Below are positions 21,801 through 33,402 of a stretch of DNA of 64,000 nt, piece after piece. Origin of the DNA: Sistotremastrum niveocremeum HHB9708 (lineage: Eukaryota; Basidiomycota; Agaricomycetes; Sistotremastrales; Sistotremastraceae); the NCBI GenBank assembly GCA_001630475.1, contig KV419435.1, positions 85,303-149,302 on the forward strand, read 5' to 3'. The first letter of the stretch is position 1; every line of letters starts with the position of its first letter. Under the pieces are notes generated by a model. It had not been told where the DNA came from, searched no databases, and saw only the letters and a program-made list of their open reading frames with translations. The position numbers and the translations under genes are program-made.

Positions 21801-23312
21801 TCAAAAAAAGGCCATACAGATCGGACACAGCGGATAATTTACTGTAACTACACCTGCACATAGAGAGAAAGAGCAGGGAACTATCAAACTAAGCCTCTTC
21901 TCTGTCATCCAAAACTTCTCCATACGAGCTGGGCATCGTGGTTGAGCAGGGAGATAGGGAAATGCAATGGGGTAGACATACGGAGGAAACTCAACGGGAA
22001 GATCAATTGGCTGTGCATGTACCCGTTCTCGGAATATTCCAGAAGTGATCTTCAGTAAGCTTGTTTCGAACACGACGTCATTGCCAAGGCCGGAGAAACG
22101 AACTATGACTTGCAGATAATACTGATGAAACAAAGCGCCTCATGTCAATATGGCGGGCGATTAGCGATCACAATGCGACTGACCGAGTTGCTGAGGTATT
22201 TGTGTTTGAAACATGGCGGACAATTGATTGTCATGGATGAGCAAAAGAGAACTTCTTGAGACCATCGTCCTTCTCCGTCGATTTGCGATGGGCTTTCTGG
22301 CGTCCATAACGGTGTGCCCACCTCAACGGATATATCTTTCCCCCATTCTCCTCTGAAAGATTTGTTCGGCGGTGGACCAAAGCCTGCTACCAAGCCTTTG
22401 TCCTGTTTCGCCGTCGTGTACCAAGCGCCGGCTCTTATTCCGGTGAATGAGAAAAGGCGAAGAGTGATCGCTTCTGGATTAGTAGGGGGTAGCGGATAAC
22501 CCGAAGTTCCATTCGACCCTTTCTTTGATGAGTAAGGCTTTGATATCCCTTTGACGCGGACATCGATGGGGATGGCTTGACAAATGGGAAAGGTATGTTC
22601 CCCGGGCAGAGATACCTTTGGTGGAGTTAAGATTATCGCTCGTGTGAACTTAGAGGGACATACTTCAACTTCTGCTCGCGCTGCAGTGTGCACGAAAAGT
22701 CCCTTTCGAATAGAGGCTTCTTTCTTCCATACTTTCTTCGGTCGAATTGATATTGATGGTGGGGGACTTTGATCTAGCGGAAGGAAGTTGAAGGGGCGGG
22801 TGATGGAGATATTGGATTTGTACCAATTTTTCTGAACGCCTGTGACTTTGATATAATATTTCATGCTTGCGCTGCCTTCTCCAGTCACTTGTTCGAACGT
22901 AGGTGGCCACTCGTCATTGCCTGACAAACGAAACGAAAATGGCAAAGGTAGTATTCCGCCAACAGCACGCGCTAGCGATGGCCCATCAAACGTCTCGGTT
23001 TTCCAGATATTAATTTTGTGATTGACGAGCGTCAGGCGCTCGCCTCCCTGTCTGGATTCGACAGTTGTGACGGCGCTAGCAGTCTTTGGTGATTTAAGAT
23101 AGACTGCACTGTAATCTTATCATAATCAAGGGTGCATTCAGCAACCAATGCGACAAAACCCACGTTCGCAGTTCTCCGATCATTGAGACGTTAATTTCTG
23201 TAATTCCGCGATCTTTTACTCGAGAAAGATCAATCTTGACAGTTCCGGATATATCTGATTCGGGAGTTCGCACTGATGAATCGAACTCGAGGCTAATACC
23301 ATGATTGACCAT
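21801..23312 (-). CDS. Arrestin-like (alpha-arrestin) protein
   Basis: Exons at 23312-23164, 23108-22184 and 22121-21801 (minus strand) give 464 aa. The start MVNHGISLEFDSSVRTPESD is the first strand of the arrestin N-lobe, followed by ISGTVKIDLSRV. GILPLPFSFRLSGNDEWPPT is the usual N-lobe motif before the tyrosine strand (ASMKYYIKVTG). The C-lobe ends with FKHKYLSNSYYLQVIVRFSG, reached only after splicing 22122-22183. Fungal alpha-arrestins link membrane permeases to Rsp5-type ubiquitin ligases; I see one candidate proline motif (PPYV) near the C-terminus that could serve as a PY site. Which cargo it serves is unknown. Confidence 0.85.
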
Positions 23313-24406
23313 CGTGGAACTCCAAAGAGGAGTTCATAACGATGACCACCTGCTTGTTCAGGGCTTGCTGACACAATGTCCTGTAAATAGTTATAGAATA
23401 CTTGGAGTGTGGGAGTAAACACCAGAAGCATACCATAGAACTGAAACGCTTCCAGAATACTAAATGTACAGGTAGATCATGCATTGATTTACAAAGCTGA
23501 GGGACGCTCGGTCCGATGTCACTGAGCCCCGTTTGTAAGACAAGCTCGATCATAGAAAAAATGTTTTTCTATCTCCTCCGAGTTTTGGTTTGTACAGATT
23601 GAAGAGCATGGTCGACCTGCCATTTTAAGGATGCCTGGGAGCTTGCAGCCTGGCATCCCCAAACGTGTCGACGTCAAGTCGGAGCGTGCCTCGGAAATCG
23701 GAAATCGGCTTCAATCGTTCTTCCACGCGCCATAATGATGAGCGTCCCAGTGAGCGTTTTGCGCGTACGAGGAGAGAGCATTAGCAAAACGAACGCTAAT
23801 ATGGATTGTTTCAAGTGTTTGTGGCTTGTCTGCAGCACTAATCATGTCCATTATTAACTTTTAATCAGTACGGTGAAGGTTCGGGTTTAATCGGATGAGT
23901 CGAAATGACTCGATGGGCGTCAGCCATCTGCTATAAGTGAAGCATATGACTATGCTCACGCTCTCTTACTTCAAGAAATCCAGAAAGCGTTCATCATTTC
24001 TTGCAAACGCTTTCATCCCTTCATACTTTCAAAAACCCAAAACTCGCGCATCGGACTTTGTGCGGACATTCGAGCCAAAGGTAAGCTCTGTTCGCATTAT
24101 GGCGTCGCTGCGGTCTACAGAGATAGCAACTGATTCTTGCATCGCAGATTACTTGTATCTTGGCACAGCCTTCATCTAGCGCCTTTCGTCTCACGCCGCC
24201 CTGTCGATCATTCTCAACCTTTCCATTCACCCTACTAGTCCAGTCGGCTCGTGTGCAATCAGTGTCTTTATTTCCGCTCTGAAACCGAGCAAGTCTGTCG
24301 CAAAGTGAAGAGATAGACAAGTATAAGAACTTGTCGTCCTAGCTTTCAATAACACATCGCCAGTACGCGAATATTGGGCATCTTCTCCTACACCCACCCT
24401 TCTACC
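23313..24406. other. Intergenic region between divergent genes
   Basis: This holds promoters for the arrestin-like gene (left) and the Ser/Pro-rich gene (right). CTATAAGT near 23930 could be a TATA box, but it is far from either start. No gene is seen. Confidence 0.5.
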
Positions 24407-25112
24407 ATGGCCAACTCTCTCAGAACAAGTGGCGCATTGAAGCACGCTCGAAACGTCCCCTCACTACCTAGACTTTCGCCAACAAACTCGAGCGCATCGA
24501 TGTCCATGCAGACGATTTCACCACAAGAAAGTTCTTCGTCCAACCGATTTGAGATATTTGATGCTTCACCACGACAACAAATATCGCCTTATTCACGCAG
24601 TATACCCTGGCCACCTCTCTCCCCGTCATCTTCATCCTCGCCTACCTACTCAACTCCCCATTCTCATCTTCATCCGCGTTCACATTCGCAATCACGCTCT
24701 ACACCAACAACCCCTCCCGCTCTTCTCTACTCGGGACCTTCATGGTCGAGAGAACCCTCCGAGCTCTCCGCGGACGAAACACAACGTCTCATGTCGGAAG
24801 TTCCACGGTCCGTGGCAACCGCAGCGGGAAATACAATTCTGTTCTCAGGCCCTTCACGGCCTGGTCCTCCCCCGCCGCGACCTCGACCATCTCCCACCGC
24901 TACTCACAGAAGTTCACAAAAAACAGTCGTGAGTTTAGATGTTATTTTATCATTCCAAAATTCTGATCGGTCTTGTTCTTATCCAGATCAGTCAGGAGCC
25001 ATCACAATCTGGCAGTTTCCTTGGACTCGGTGCATTTTTGGATGCCGTTACCACTCGGTTCGAATCGGGTCTCGAAGAGGAAGAGCTTGGAGAGACTCCG
25101 GTGCCTGCTTAG
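24407..25112 (+). CDS. Ser/Pro-rich protein of unknown function
   Basis: Two exons (24407-24928, 24987-25112) encode 215 aa. The start follows TCTACC and begins MANSLRTSGALKHARN. Most of the protein is disordered and rich in Ser and Pro, with His/Ser repeats around residue 88 and a poly-Pro block (GPPPPRPRPSP). The second exon holds the only ordered-looking piece, GSFLGLGAFLDAVTTRFESG, an amphipathic helix, and an acidic end. The frame-keeping 58-nt intron argues for a real gene. No family recognised. Confidence 0.6.
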
Positions 25113-25368
25113 ACCAATTGACATCTGAGCACGTTCGAGGTGGAGGAAGAAGCCATAGAAGTCATCTGTATTTTTAGTCATACATCTTGTATTCATACGT
25201 ATAGTGAACGCATCGAATCATATCATAATCTCAAACGTTTCTCAGCTTGAGTGAAACATTCGTTACAGAATCAACAGGTTACAACTTTACATTGAGAGCT
25301 TGATACCAGAATACATTGTATGAGAAAAATTATGCAAAGGTCATGAATAGTTCGTTACGTCATCACGC

Positions 25369-27960
25369 TCAAAGGCTGTATCTGAAGTCTGGTGCTCTGT
25401 CGCCCATTTCTCTCAGTTCTTCGGGAGTATAGTTCATCTTTCCACCTTCACCCAACGCCATCATAGCTTGGTCTCGGTTGGCATTGATACGTTTGTATAG
25501 GAGAACGGCGATAGGGACGCAAATCAATCCGATTCCCACGAACATCAGCTCAAGGCCATCTAGGACGAAATCAGCATCAGTAGAACAATGTATATGAGAG
25601 GTGTTCTTACGGCCCAGGATATAGCGCGGTGCGTCTTGCGTTCTGAAGATGTTCGAAGCGATGGCACCTGCGAAATTGCCGATGCCTATGTGCATAGCCA
25701 TCCCAACACCACGCTTATATTGGCCCGCGAGATTGTTTCCAAGCCTGCCATCGTGTCAATGATTTGAAGGAAACAGGAGTTGGTTATGCTTACCAGGCAA
25801 CAACGGCGGGGAAAGCGGCGTAGCTGCCTGCCACACAGAAGAAAGTACCGAAGTACTTGGCGCCGTGGCTGACGTCAGCGATTTGGATTGAGAATCCGAT
25901 CAAGAGCATAAGCAGTCCGGCGTAGATGAATGGCCTGGAGGTTGTTTAGTAGATGCTTCTGAAGATAATGACCACACGTACGCTCGCATCTTTATCCTGT
26001 CTGACCAGAAACTGAATACAAGGAGAACAATAGCTGTAGCAGAATTCAGGGACCTTGGCATAGGTTGAGCGTAGAGTTACGTACTAGCAAAGAGATACTG
26101 TATGATCAAATCAGCAATAGAAATAAAAAAGACATGAACGATGCCCTTACGCATGGAACAGTTAGCAACTGAGTCTGGGCCGTAGTGAATCCAAAAGTAT
26201 CGATGATAGAGCTACATATCCCATAAATAAGCATTCACGATCCAGGGAATTAAATGGCTCACGGAAGGAACAAGCTAATGCCATACACTGTCAGATTCAC
26301 TCATGAGATCCGGAATTCGGCGAGATCGGAAAGAATGAGAGAAAACTCACAAGGTCCGATGACCGACATATAGATGAGAATATGAAGCCAGACCTGCCAA
26401 TCTTTCGCGGCAGCCCAGACGAATCGCCACGCGAAGTGCTCTTCTTCTCCGACCGAAGAGTTGTCGTATTCTGTATCAAGGGTAAGTCTGAGGTCGCGTG
26501 CGATATTGGTGCTAAAGTAGTTCACTCTTCTTCCAGATAACGTAGGCTCGTTCCTCCGGTGTGAGGAATTTTGCAGTGCTTGGGAAATCGACGAGGACTG
26601 TGACGCAGGACTCGTAAGTTGGGATCGGGGTGTGTCGAATTCTGATAACTCACTGAAGGCAGCGACGATGCCGACTGCTACCGTAGCACAGCCTTCGATG
26701 ATCTAAGCAGACGAGTGCTTAGGACTCTATTCACCTCCACGTCTTTCATGAAATGACTCACGAAGATCCAACTCCAGCCTTCCAGGCCATCAATTCCATT
26801 CATGAACGAAATAGCAAATGCCAACAGTCCAGAGAATGCACCGCTGAGTAAATCATCAAATCCTCAGCATTGGGCGGCACGTCATGGTATCAAAGACATA
26901 CGCCAAAGTGGCAGCGCCGAAGAAAAGCCCAATTCGGTATTGAAGCTCATATCGAGGGTACCAGAACGTGAGATAATACACAACACCTGATGATCGTGTG
27001 AGGACTTCGCCCTGAACTGTACAGAACGGCCGAGCGTAGGAGATACTGACCTGGGAAGAGACCTGCTTCGGCTACACCGAGACAGACACGAACGCCCACT
27101 AATTGAGGGTATGTCTTGACGAGACCCATGAGTGTCCTGTATGCCGGTTAAGATTGACGGGAGCCCGCATTTGATCGCACGCACATTACAGTTCCCCAGA
27201 CAATCTAAGCGAGGGGCCGGTTAGTATGGATGGAAGACTCTTCAGCAAGCTCGAGGAACGTACAGCGATGCCGGGAAGCCATCTGAGGGTGTTGTAAGTC
27301 ATCAAGAAAGGATCGTCGTCTTGGGGCGACTCACCGAGATGGCCGAAATCTCTTGAGGACCAAACTAAGGAGGATCAGCTTCCGTCGAGGCTCAGGAAGG
27401 GGGCACATACTTGGCAGGGCATTCGAAGAGACAATAAGGCTGTATCGGATGGCTTCATTAGATGACCTTTCTTCCAGTCGCGTCTTGAGACGTACAATGA
27501 AGAACATTGTCTGATGTAAATGTCAGATGCCGATCCATGTCGAGGAAGGCTAGGAACATACCAATGCAATGTTATATTCATTTCCGACAAGATGGAGTTG
27601 TGTCGTTAAGCCTTGGATTTTGGCATTGCCTCCGCGAGATTTATAGTGAGCCTATAATCCGAGAGCTGTAATAGCATATACAGACCTATGTTTCCTCGAT
27701 CCATAAATGAAAGGAGGTACATTAAACTCAGAATAGGCATCAGTCTACACTCCCCTTGCGTCAGCTCATCGTCAATTCAAATCAAAGACTCCGTACCTAA
27801 GATCGATTTTTCTATACAACGCTTTCTCCTCCGCAGCTGTAAGTGTGGGAGGTGGAGGAAGCGTTGAGTCTCCACCAAAATCCAGCTCTCTCTTCTCCGA
27901 GATATTCTCCTCCTGCGAGACACTCCCCATCACGGATTCCTTTTCCTTGTCAATCGACAT
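25369..27960 (-). CDS. MFS permease, anion:cation symporter (ACS/Dal5-like) family
   Basis: A proton-coupled uptake transporter of the family that includes Dal5 (allantoate), Tna1 (nicotinate) and Vht1 (biotin). The ATG at 27960 starts a hydrophilic N-tail (MSIDKEKESVMGSVSQEE). More than ten short introns break the gene. Joined exons read MPILSLMYLLSFMDRGNIG (TM1, with the usual DR-N), YCLFECPANLVLKRFRPSRW (TM2-3), RVCLGVAEAGLFPG (TM4, family hallmark), VLVDFPSTAKFLTPEERAYV (central loop) and MNYTPEELREMGDRAPDFRY at the C-terminus, a very typical ACS ending. All twelve helices seem present. The substrate cannot be told from sequence; allantoate, nicotinate or a related carboxylate are candidates. 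Confidence 0.88.
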
Positions 27961-28578
27961 GCTTGCTGGTCGTCAGATAGTCGTAAGTGACCAGGTCAAA
28001 GAGGCCCAAGTCAGATAAGCCAGAGGGTACGACATGGGCCAAGACTTCTTATAGGACGCGGTACCCCGCAGAAGCATCATCATCGTACCCAATGGATTCA
28101 TGGATCCGGTTGGAGCTCGTTGTCGCGACATCCATTCACACGTCGATAACACGGTCGTAGCCATTTGAAGACGTCACATCCCATGACCAGCCGCGTACAG
28201 GATCAATAGTCATCCCAGTCTTCATTTTCAGTCAGTCCTGGCTTCTAGCGTTCGCTCTGGATCCTCGTACGGAGTCGATGACTGAGACTGCATCGCGCTT
28301 GCGGCTCATCATGGAAGGAGGCCACGTTTGCCGATAACTCCGTTACAGGCACAAAGCTAAGAAAAGAAAGCTTCCGTCTCGCTTGTGAGCTCGCGAAGAT
28401 CATGATCACCAAGAATATATATTGAATACGAATATGCATGAGCGAATTTTGCTAAGCTGACTAGACTTTCCTCTAAATCAGTGATCTCTGAGTCTGAGTG
28501 ATTCCGAGATCATTCTGTTGAACACTCCAAGCGTAGAAAAGCTCTCTTTTGCCCCTTGTTCCTTGCTTTGTGGCCCTC
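27961..28578. other. Intergenic region upstream of the MFS gene
   Basis: It holds the promoter of the MFS permease and the 3' flank of the peroxygenase; both genes are on the minus strand. The stretch near 28415-28435 (AAGAATATATATTGAATACG) is A/T-rich. No further gene is seen. Confidence 0.45.
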
Positions 28579-30151
28579 TTACTGACCAACAGGGCCTGCT
28601 GGGAGAAGCTTAGGGCACCCGAAAGGTGTAGCGACAATGTTCAATAGGGTGTTGACATTTGTCTTGAAAGTGCCGGTCACGTTGTTCAGGGTGTGCGGGA
28701 GATTGTTGAGCACAAAGTCAGAGTAAGCAGCGTTGCACTATCGCAAACATGTCAGCAGATCGGCAGTCGGCTCAAGAGACGTTCATACAGCAGTGGAAGG
28801 AGGATCAAGCTCGTAGACTCCGTTGACGTTGGCACCGGGCTGGATAGGATGAGCGTTCAAGACTTCCATGGCGGTATCGACGATGAAATCGAAGGTTCCT
28901 GGAGATGACCGGCGGAACCAATTCGGTGCGAAGGTCTGGTTCTGGAAGATCGATGTCAAAGCTTGTTTGCTAAGAGTGCCGGTCGTGCCTGATGGTGCTT
29001 AAGTTACGTAGATCTTATTGGACAGCAGTTTAGTCTCACCATTGGCGAAGAATGTTAGGATGAATGCGGCTTCGTTATAACTGGAGGCAATTCTGCTGGC
29101 GTGGAAAGAGACCTAGAAAGTCGAGTGCATTGTCAGAATCCATTGCAGTCTACATTTCATTCTACGAACCGCATTGTCTTGTCCTTGAGCCTCTTGGAAA
29201 CGTTGGAACTTGAACTCTTGCATGACTTTCATGTTCACAATGGACTTAGGACCATGGACCGGGTCATCATCGCCAAATTCTGCAATGGCAGAGAGGAACT
29301 GTAACTCGTGAGCGGGTGCAACGCTAAAAACTGTTGAAAGAAGCACCTCGTCGAACAGACTGATTTGGAAGTGAACATCGTCACCGATGTTGAAGTCTTG
29401 ACGAGTCATGGAAACATCACCTATACTTGGATGAGAATCGCAGGGATAATGCAGATGTATAAGATACGTGCCTTCGAATCTGTCGTGCTTGGCAATACCT
29501 CCGGGGGGAGCGGGGCCATCGATGGCTCCAGGAACGACGGGAATCTGAGGCGAGATCGAACCAATCGAAAGCTTGTTCAGGAACGCATTTCCACGAGCCA
29601 TCTGTGCGGTCACGTAAGCAATGTTTCGGTGAGGGAAAATACAGCACGGGCTCATACCATGGAGAAGCCGGCAAGGAAGCCCGCGAGGTCACGGTCCATA
29701 TTGAAGCCTTCCCGAGTGGCAGCGAGGATTTGCTCAAAAGAGGCAATGCCGCTGCAAGGAAACATCCGATCAGGCCACGGTACTTTTGAGCACCGACTTG
29801 AACTTACTCGCGAGGAAGGTACCCATGGTTGGCCAACGTATTCAAGGCAGCTGTTGACCTGTTAATTATATTGTGTGACATTGTGCTGATTGTGAGTATT
29901 TACGGCAAGGGCCACGCTGATCGTTGGGTCCAGGAGCGATGAAAGGATGAGCAGCGTCTTTGTATTGGATCAGCATTGTGTTCAAATATTTACGAGAAAT
30001 ATTTACCGGGGACTTTCTTGATGCCGACGTCCGTTGATCTGGGAGGAAGGGTGATGATGACACCGCCGTCCGAGGTGGTCGCTGCCCCGAGGACGGAACA
30101 GATTGAGAACGAAGTAGCAACGACTGTTAACGCCTTCAAGGTTGTGAACAT
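28579..30151 (-). CDS. Secreted heme-thiolate peroxidase / unspecific peroxygenase
   Basis: An extracellular heme enzyme of the chloroperoxidase/UPO superfamily, which uses hydrogen peroxide to oxygenate or halogenate organic compounds. Exons begin 30151-30007, 29957-29904, 29850-29808, 29751-29658 and 29601 downward (minus strand). The first about 23 residues are a signal peptide (MFTTLKALTVVATSFSICSV). Cys66 in RGPCPALNTLANHGYLPRDG is the heme ligand; this motif is split by two introns. EGDVSMTRQD supplies the Glu-Gly-Asp site that binds Mg near heme, and ASRIASSYNEAAF supplies the Arg and Glu used in peroxide cleavage, so all catalytic residues of the long, EGD-R-E type of UPO are present. 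The end is PKLLPAGPVGQ. It appears complete and functional. Confidence 0.92.
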
Positions 30152-30239
30152 GTTGTCCGAGGTGAGAATGAGGTGTCGTCGGGGAGGGACTGGTCAGATG
30201 AGACTGGTCGATGGAGAATGTCTGTCTGTATTGACTAGC

Positions 30240-30247
30240 TTATATAT
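30240..30247 (-). promoter_or_regulatory. TATA box of the peroxygenase gene
   Basis: The minus strand reads CATATATAAGC about 90 nt upstream of the ATG at 30151, a good core-promoter match and distance. Confidence 0.6.
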
Positions 30248-32358
30248 GAAGAGGTAAATCCATATATACGGTAGTGATACCCTGTAGTACAAGAGCCAGT
30301 GCTTTGACGAGGGAACACATCTTTGTCAACGTGCGAACCAATTTCAGAGCATCAAACCGCCCAGCCGTCGACAGTCAGGTACTGCGAAGAAAGACCAAGT
30401 GCTTTACGCACGTCACAAGCCAAGTGATAGTGCGGTACGATCTCGACCCCTTCGCTTAATCTCTGAGGAATACACTTAGTACCTAGAGGGCAAGCGTCGT
30501 CAATCTAGGACCACGTGAGAGAATGTGCACGCCAATCTTGAGAGAACGGCCGAAACCTTGTTGAGAGCACCGAGAGGGTAAACTGTAATGAGCGAGATCT
30601 AGCTTCGTTTCGTGCTCGAATAGAGCAACACAGACTGTGTTTCATCCACTGCATGACGTCGTGCGAACATTGAATGGACCACTCTGAGGCAGCCCATACT
30701 GTCATATTGATGGACGCACACCGTGCAGCATGGTCCTCCTACAAAAACCCGCTTCACCGGAGGTGCATTGATTATCACGGCCCTTCAGCTCAAAATGTGA
30801 CGTACGGCGAACCGTCACTGCGTCTTTATGGCGGAGATTTTTTGCTTTGTGGGAATGCGGCATTCCCTTGAGCCCCTGGTTGTCATGGGAAAGCTGTATC
30901 CCGGCTCCAACGCAAAGAGGTTCAAGACGGAAATTCTCAGGACAAGACTTAGACAAACGAGAACATAGAGCCTTCAGGGATTCGAGTCATCCAGGGACCA
31001 CTGCAAGAAACGACCCTGATAGCATGAAGCGACTGTGACCCTCCCTTGCAAGTAGGGAAAACAATATAGAACATATAGATGAAACACAGACGCGATCTAG
31101 ATGCACATCCCACGCTGACGATAGGAAGTCGACATATTTTCACATTGACCAGTATCGCGATGCCATCGGGGTTGGTGAAGATGACCCATAGTGTGGTTAG
31201 TGAGTGCCACTATCGGAGATCCGGCGCATACGGCGGCGCGGGAGACGCTAAATATAATCAGGGGTACCGTTCGAGTCCCCAACCTGATCGTCAAAAGAGA
31301 GATAACCTTGTCCGAGTCCATGTGGGGAAATAAGTCGTAGAGCCCTCGCTGACAAATGGCCCCCGAATGGATGTTTGAACAACCGTATGTCCACGATGCT
31401 ACACATAGATAGGTTCTGGGGATCAAGCGTTTAAAGCCTTCTTTTGAATTGGCTGTTAGTAGGGCTAAGCTCAAGCAAACGCAATGTCGATGCGCTTATT
31501 TCGTAATCTAGAGCACCCCATCAAGACTCGAAGGAAATAATTGAAGCCTTGTAATGTTCACATTGCCCCTGGAATAGAGTTTCAGATCAATAGAGACTGT
31601 GGGACCTGTGGGACGTACCTTGGTTTGCACCACATTCACTCATCAAACGCATTGTAGGCCATACCATGGCACATCCAGTGTGCTGCGCCACGACCCAGAC
31701 TACGATTGCCACAAACGTGCAAGTGTCCCATGCGCACAGGATATTATTGGAGGTCACCTACAGTAAGCACGTCAAGGACTTTGATGAAATGTCTTGTGGC
31801 ATTGTCGTACCCGTTCCATTAGAACGTTGCGTGCACTAATAGCACCAGTTCACTCGTGAAACGCTCGGACCTGTGGGCTGATTTGGTTAAATGCAACCTC
31901 ACGAGGCTCACGTCTCAGTTGAATCACACAACTCTGCTCACTTGTCTCATCGATTGACGCCACAAAGCTCACATCAAAACTCAAGACGACAGACACGCGA
32001 GCCAATGAGCCGGACGACATTTTGCGTTCCCATCGGCAGCCTGAGATCGAAGCAATCCAACGGGATCAGATGTTTTTGAAACAAAATCGAGAGACAGCTC
32101 CGTATGACTGAAGGAGCCACTAGGAATGCCGAGACGTATTTTTGAACACTGATAGGACTATAGTTCGCTTTCGGGCAGCCGTCGGCCACTTTGAACGCGC
32201 GCCAGAAAGGAAGAACAAAACATGGCTAAACAACGCGCCGCGGCGGGACGGAGATTTTTTTTCAAGCTCAGCTGCGGGAGTTGCCGAATATCCCCGCCTC
32301 GTGTCCGTTTCTTGAAATTACGGGCCCAGAACCGACCCTGGAGTCCATTAAATCACAC

Positions 32359-32363
32359 AAAAA
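32359..32363 (-). terminator. Pol III terminator of tRNA-Phe
   Basis: Five T residues on the minus strand, starting 6 nt past the tRNA 3' end, as expected for RNA polymerase III. Confidence 0.75.
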
Positions 32364-32368
32364 TTACT

Positions 32369-32452
32369 GGCGGAACCCGGAGTCGATCCGGGGACCTTCA
32401 GATTAAATAGCTGCGCTTCAGTCTGCTGCTCTCCCAACTGAGCTATTCCGCC
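32369..32452 (-). tRNA. tRNA-Phe(GAA): tRNA-Phe (GAA) with a 12-nt intron
   Basis: The minus strand folds into a full cloverleaf. The acceptor stem GGCGGAA pairs with TTCCGCC over 7 bp. The D arm is GCTCAGTTGGGAGAGC, the anticodon loop CTGAAGA (anticodon GAA) and the T arm CCCGG-ATCGACT-CCGGG. A 12-nt intron (CGCAGCTATTTA) follows G37, the standard site one base 3' of the anticodon. The mature length is 72 nt before CCA. Two small oddities: the base pair 27-43 is G-A, a mismatch at the top of the anticodon stem, and position 54 is A rather than T. Internal A and B boxes (GATCGACTCC) are recognisable. Confidence 0.95.
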
Positions 32453-32964
32453 CAGTTGTAAGCGCCCAAATTTTTTCAGCTATCACTTTTCACTGAATTT
32501 AACCCAGATAGCCAATGAAATTTTCGAGTCTGTTATTTAGCTGCAATGAACCACCGTCATATACACCAACTCTATTCCATCTCTGAACTTTGGCCTGTGC
32601 TTTTCTCACTGTTTGACTGAACAACCACACGCTTGCAAGCCTTCTCTCGATCGCACGTCTAATTTTTTTCAATAATAATAATAATTAACGAGATCTGGTT
32701 AATTGTTCGAGCACGAACTTGGAGGGGCCTCCCCCTTCATGCCACCTCGCTCACATTCATATCTGAGACAACAAATAAATCACGACTTACAAATCACAAG
32801 GCTCCGGACATTTCTATTGACCAGCTAGCGCAGGTCGACACGACCTGATGTGCTTGCCAGTGCTTATTGCAAACCCCCGAACGAGCCACTATCAGATGCT
32901 AATCCATGTTCAGCAAATTTTGATTCATCAGTCTGTCTATCCACAGTGCCACACCACCTCCCAA
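32453..32964. other. Intergenic region
   Basis: It lies upstream of the tRNA (on the minus strand) and of a small + strand gene. It contains an (AAT)n run at about 32671-32687. No gene is seen. Confidence 0.5.
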
Positions 32965-33185
32965 ATGCAAAACGCCACCTTCGCCGATGACCTCCTGAGT
33001 CCTGAATCCTACCGCGCGAAGAACCCCGAAACATTCGGCGAAATATATCCTGTCAGCTTTTGTTCTCAACCTCTCCCTTCAGTCCGACTCTTCACAATCT
33101 CTCTCAGACGCAGATCTCGGAACTCGGTGTGAAGAGAAATGTGGCACCGAACCCATATAAGGCGGTGGCCGATCGTCCCATCTAA
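32965..33185 (+). CDS. Small (54-aa) spliced protein, unknown
   Basis: A candidate microprotein: exon 32965-33051 reads MQNATFADDLLSPESYRAKN then PETFGEIYP, and exon 33108-33185 reads TQISELGVKRNVAPNPYKAV then ADRPI with a stop. The 56-nt intron has GTCAGC and CTCAG ends and keeps the frame. The composition (acidic-polar, soluble, with regular codon use) looks like coding DNA. An alternative acceptor (CTTCAG at about 33081) would give a different tail that is also open, so the C-terminus is not certain. I know no family for it. Confidence 0.45.
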
Positions 33186-33252
33186 TTGTTCTTGTTAATT
33201 ATGCGAAGCGTATAGACTCGCAACTTCTTGGCCCTACAGACCCTCATTCGAC

Positions 33253-33258
33253 ATATAA
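33253..33258 (+). promoter_or_regulatory. Possible TATA box of the small secreted protein gene
   Basis: ACATATAAAGG lies about 150 nt upstream of the ATG at 33403. The distance is a little long, but there is no better candidate. Confidence 0.35.
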
Positions 33259-33402
33259 AGGATGGCACATCTGAGCCACCATCACTGTTTGGCCGAAGCC
33301 CGGGTCAACCCACCTCTCAGGTCCCCCGCTGAAACTTGATACCTCTCTGCCCGGCCAACTTTCCCCTCGCCCATTGAAAGAGACCCCCTCTTCTCCTCTC
33401 TC

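Larger units (their letters stand above)
30152..32368. other. Long gene-free stretch upstream of the peroxygenase
   Basis: I find no supported gene in these 2.2 kb. A TATA box for the peroxygenase sits near the left end, and the tRNA terminator at the right end. Short open readings at 30674-30871, 31079-31333 and 31891-32079 have no motifs. A T-arm-like patch near 31263-31283 was considered and rejected. Confidence 0.5.

Noticed and set aside
29365-29865. Plus-strand reading of 166 codons
   Set aside because: It lies antisense to the peroxygenase, whose conserved residues are clear on the minus strand.
31250-31295. T-arm-like patch GGGGTACCGTTCGAGTCCCC suggesting a tRNA or SINE head
   Set aside because: There is no acceptor stem, D arm or anticodon arm around it, so it does not fold as a tRNA.
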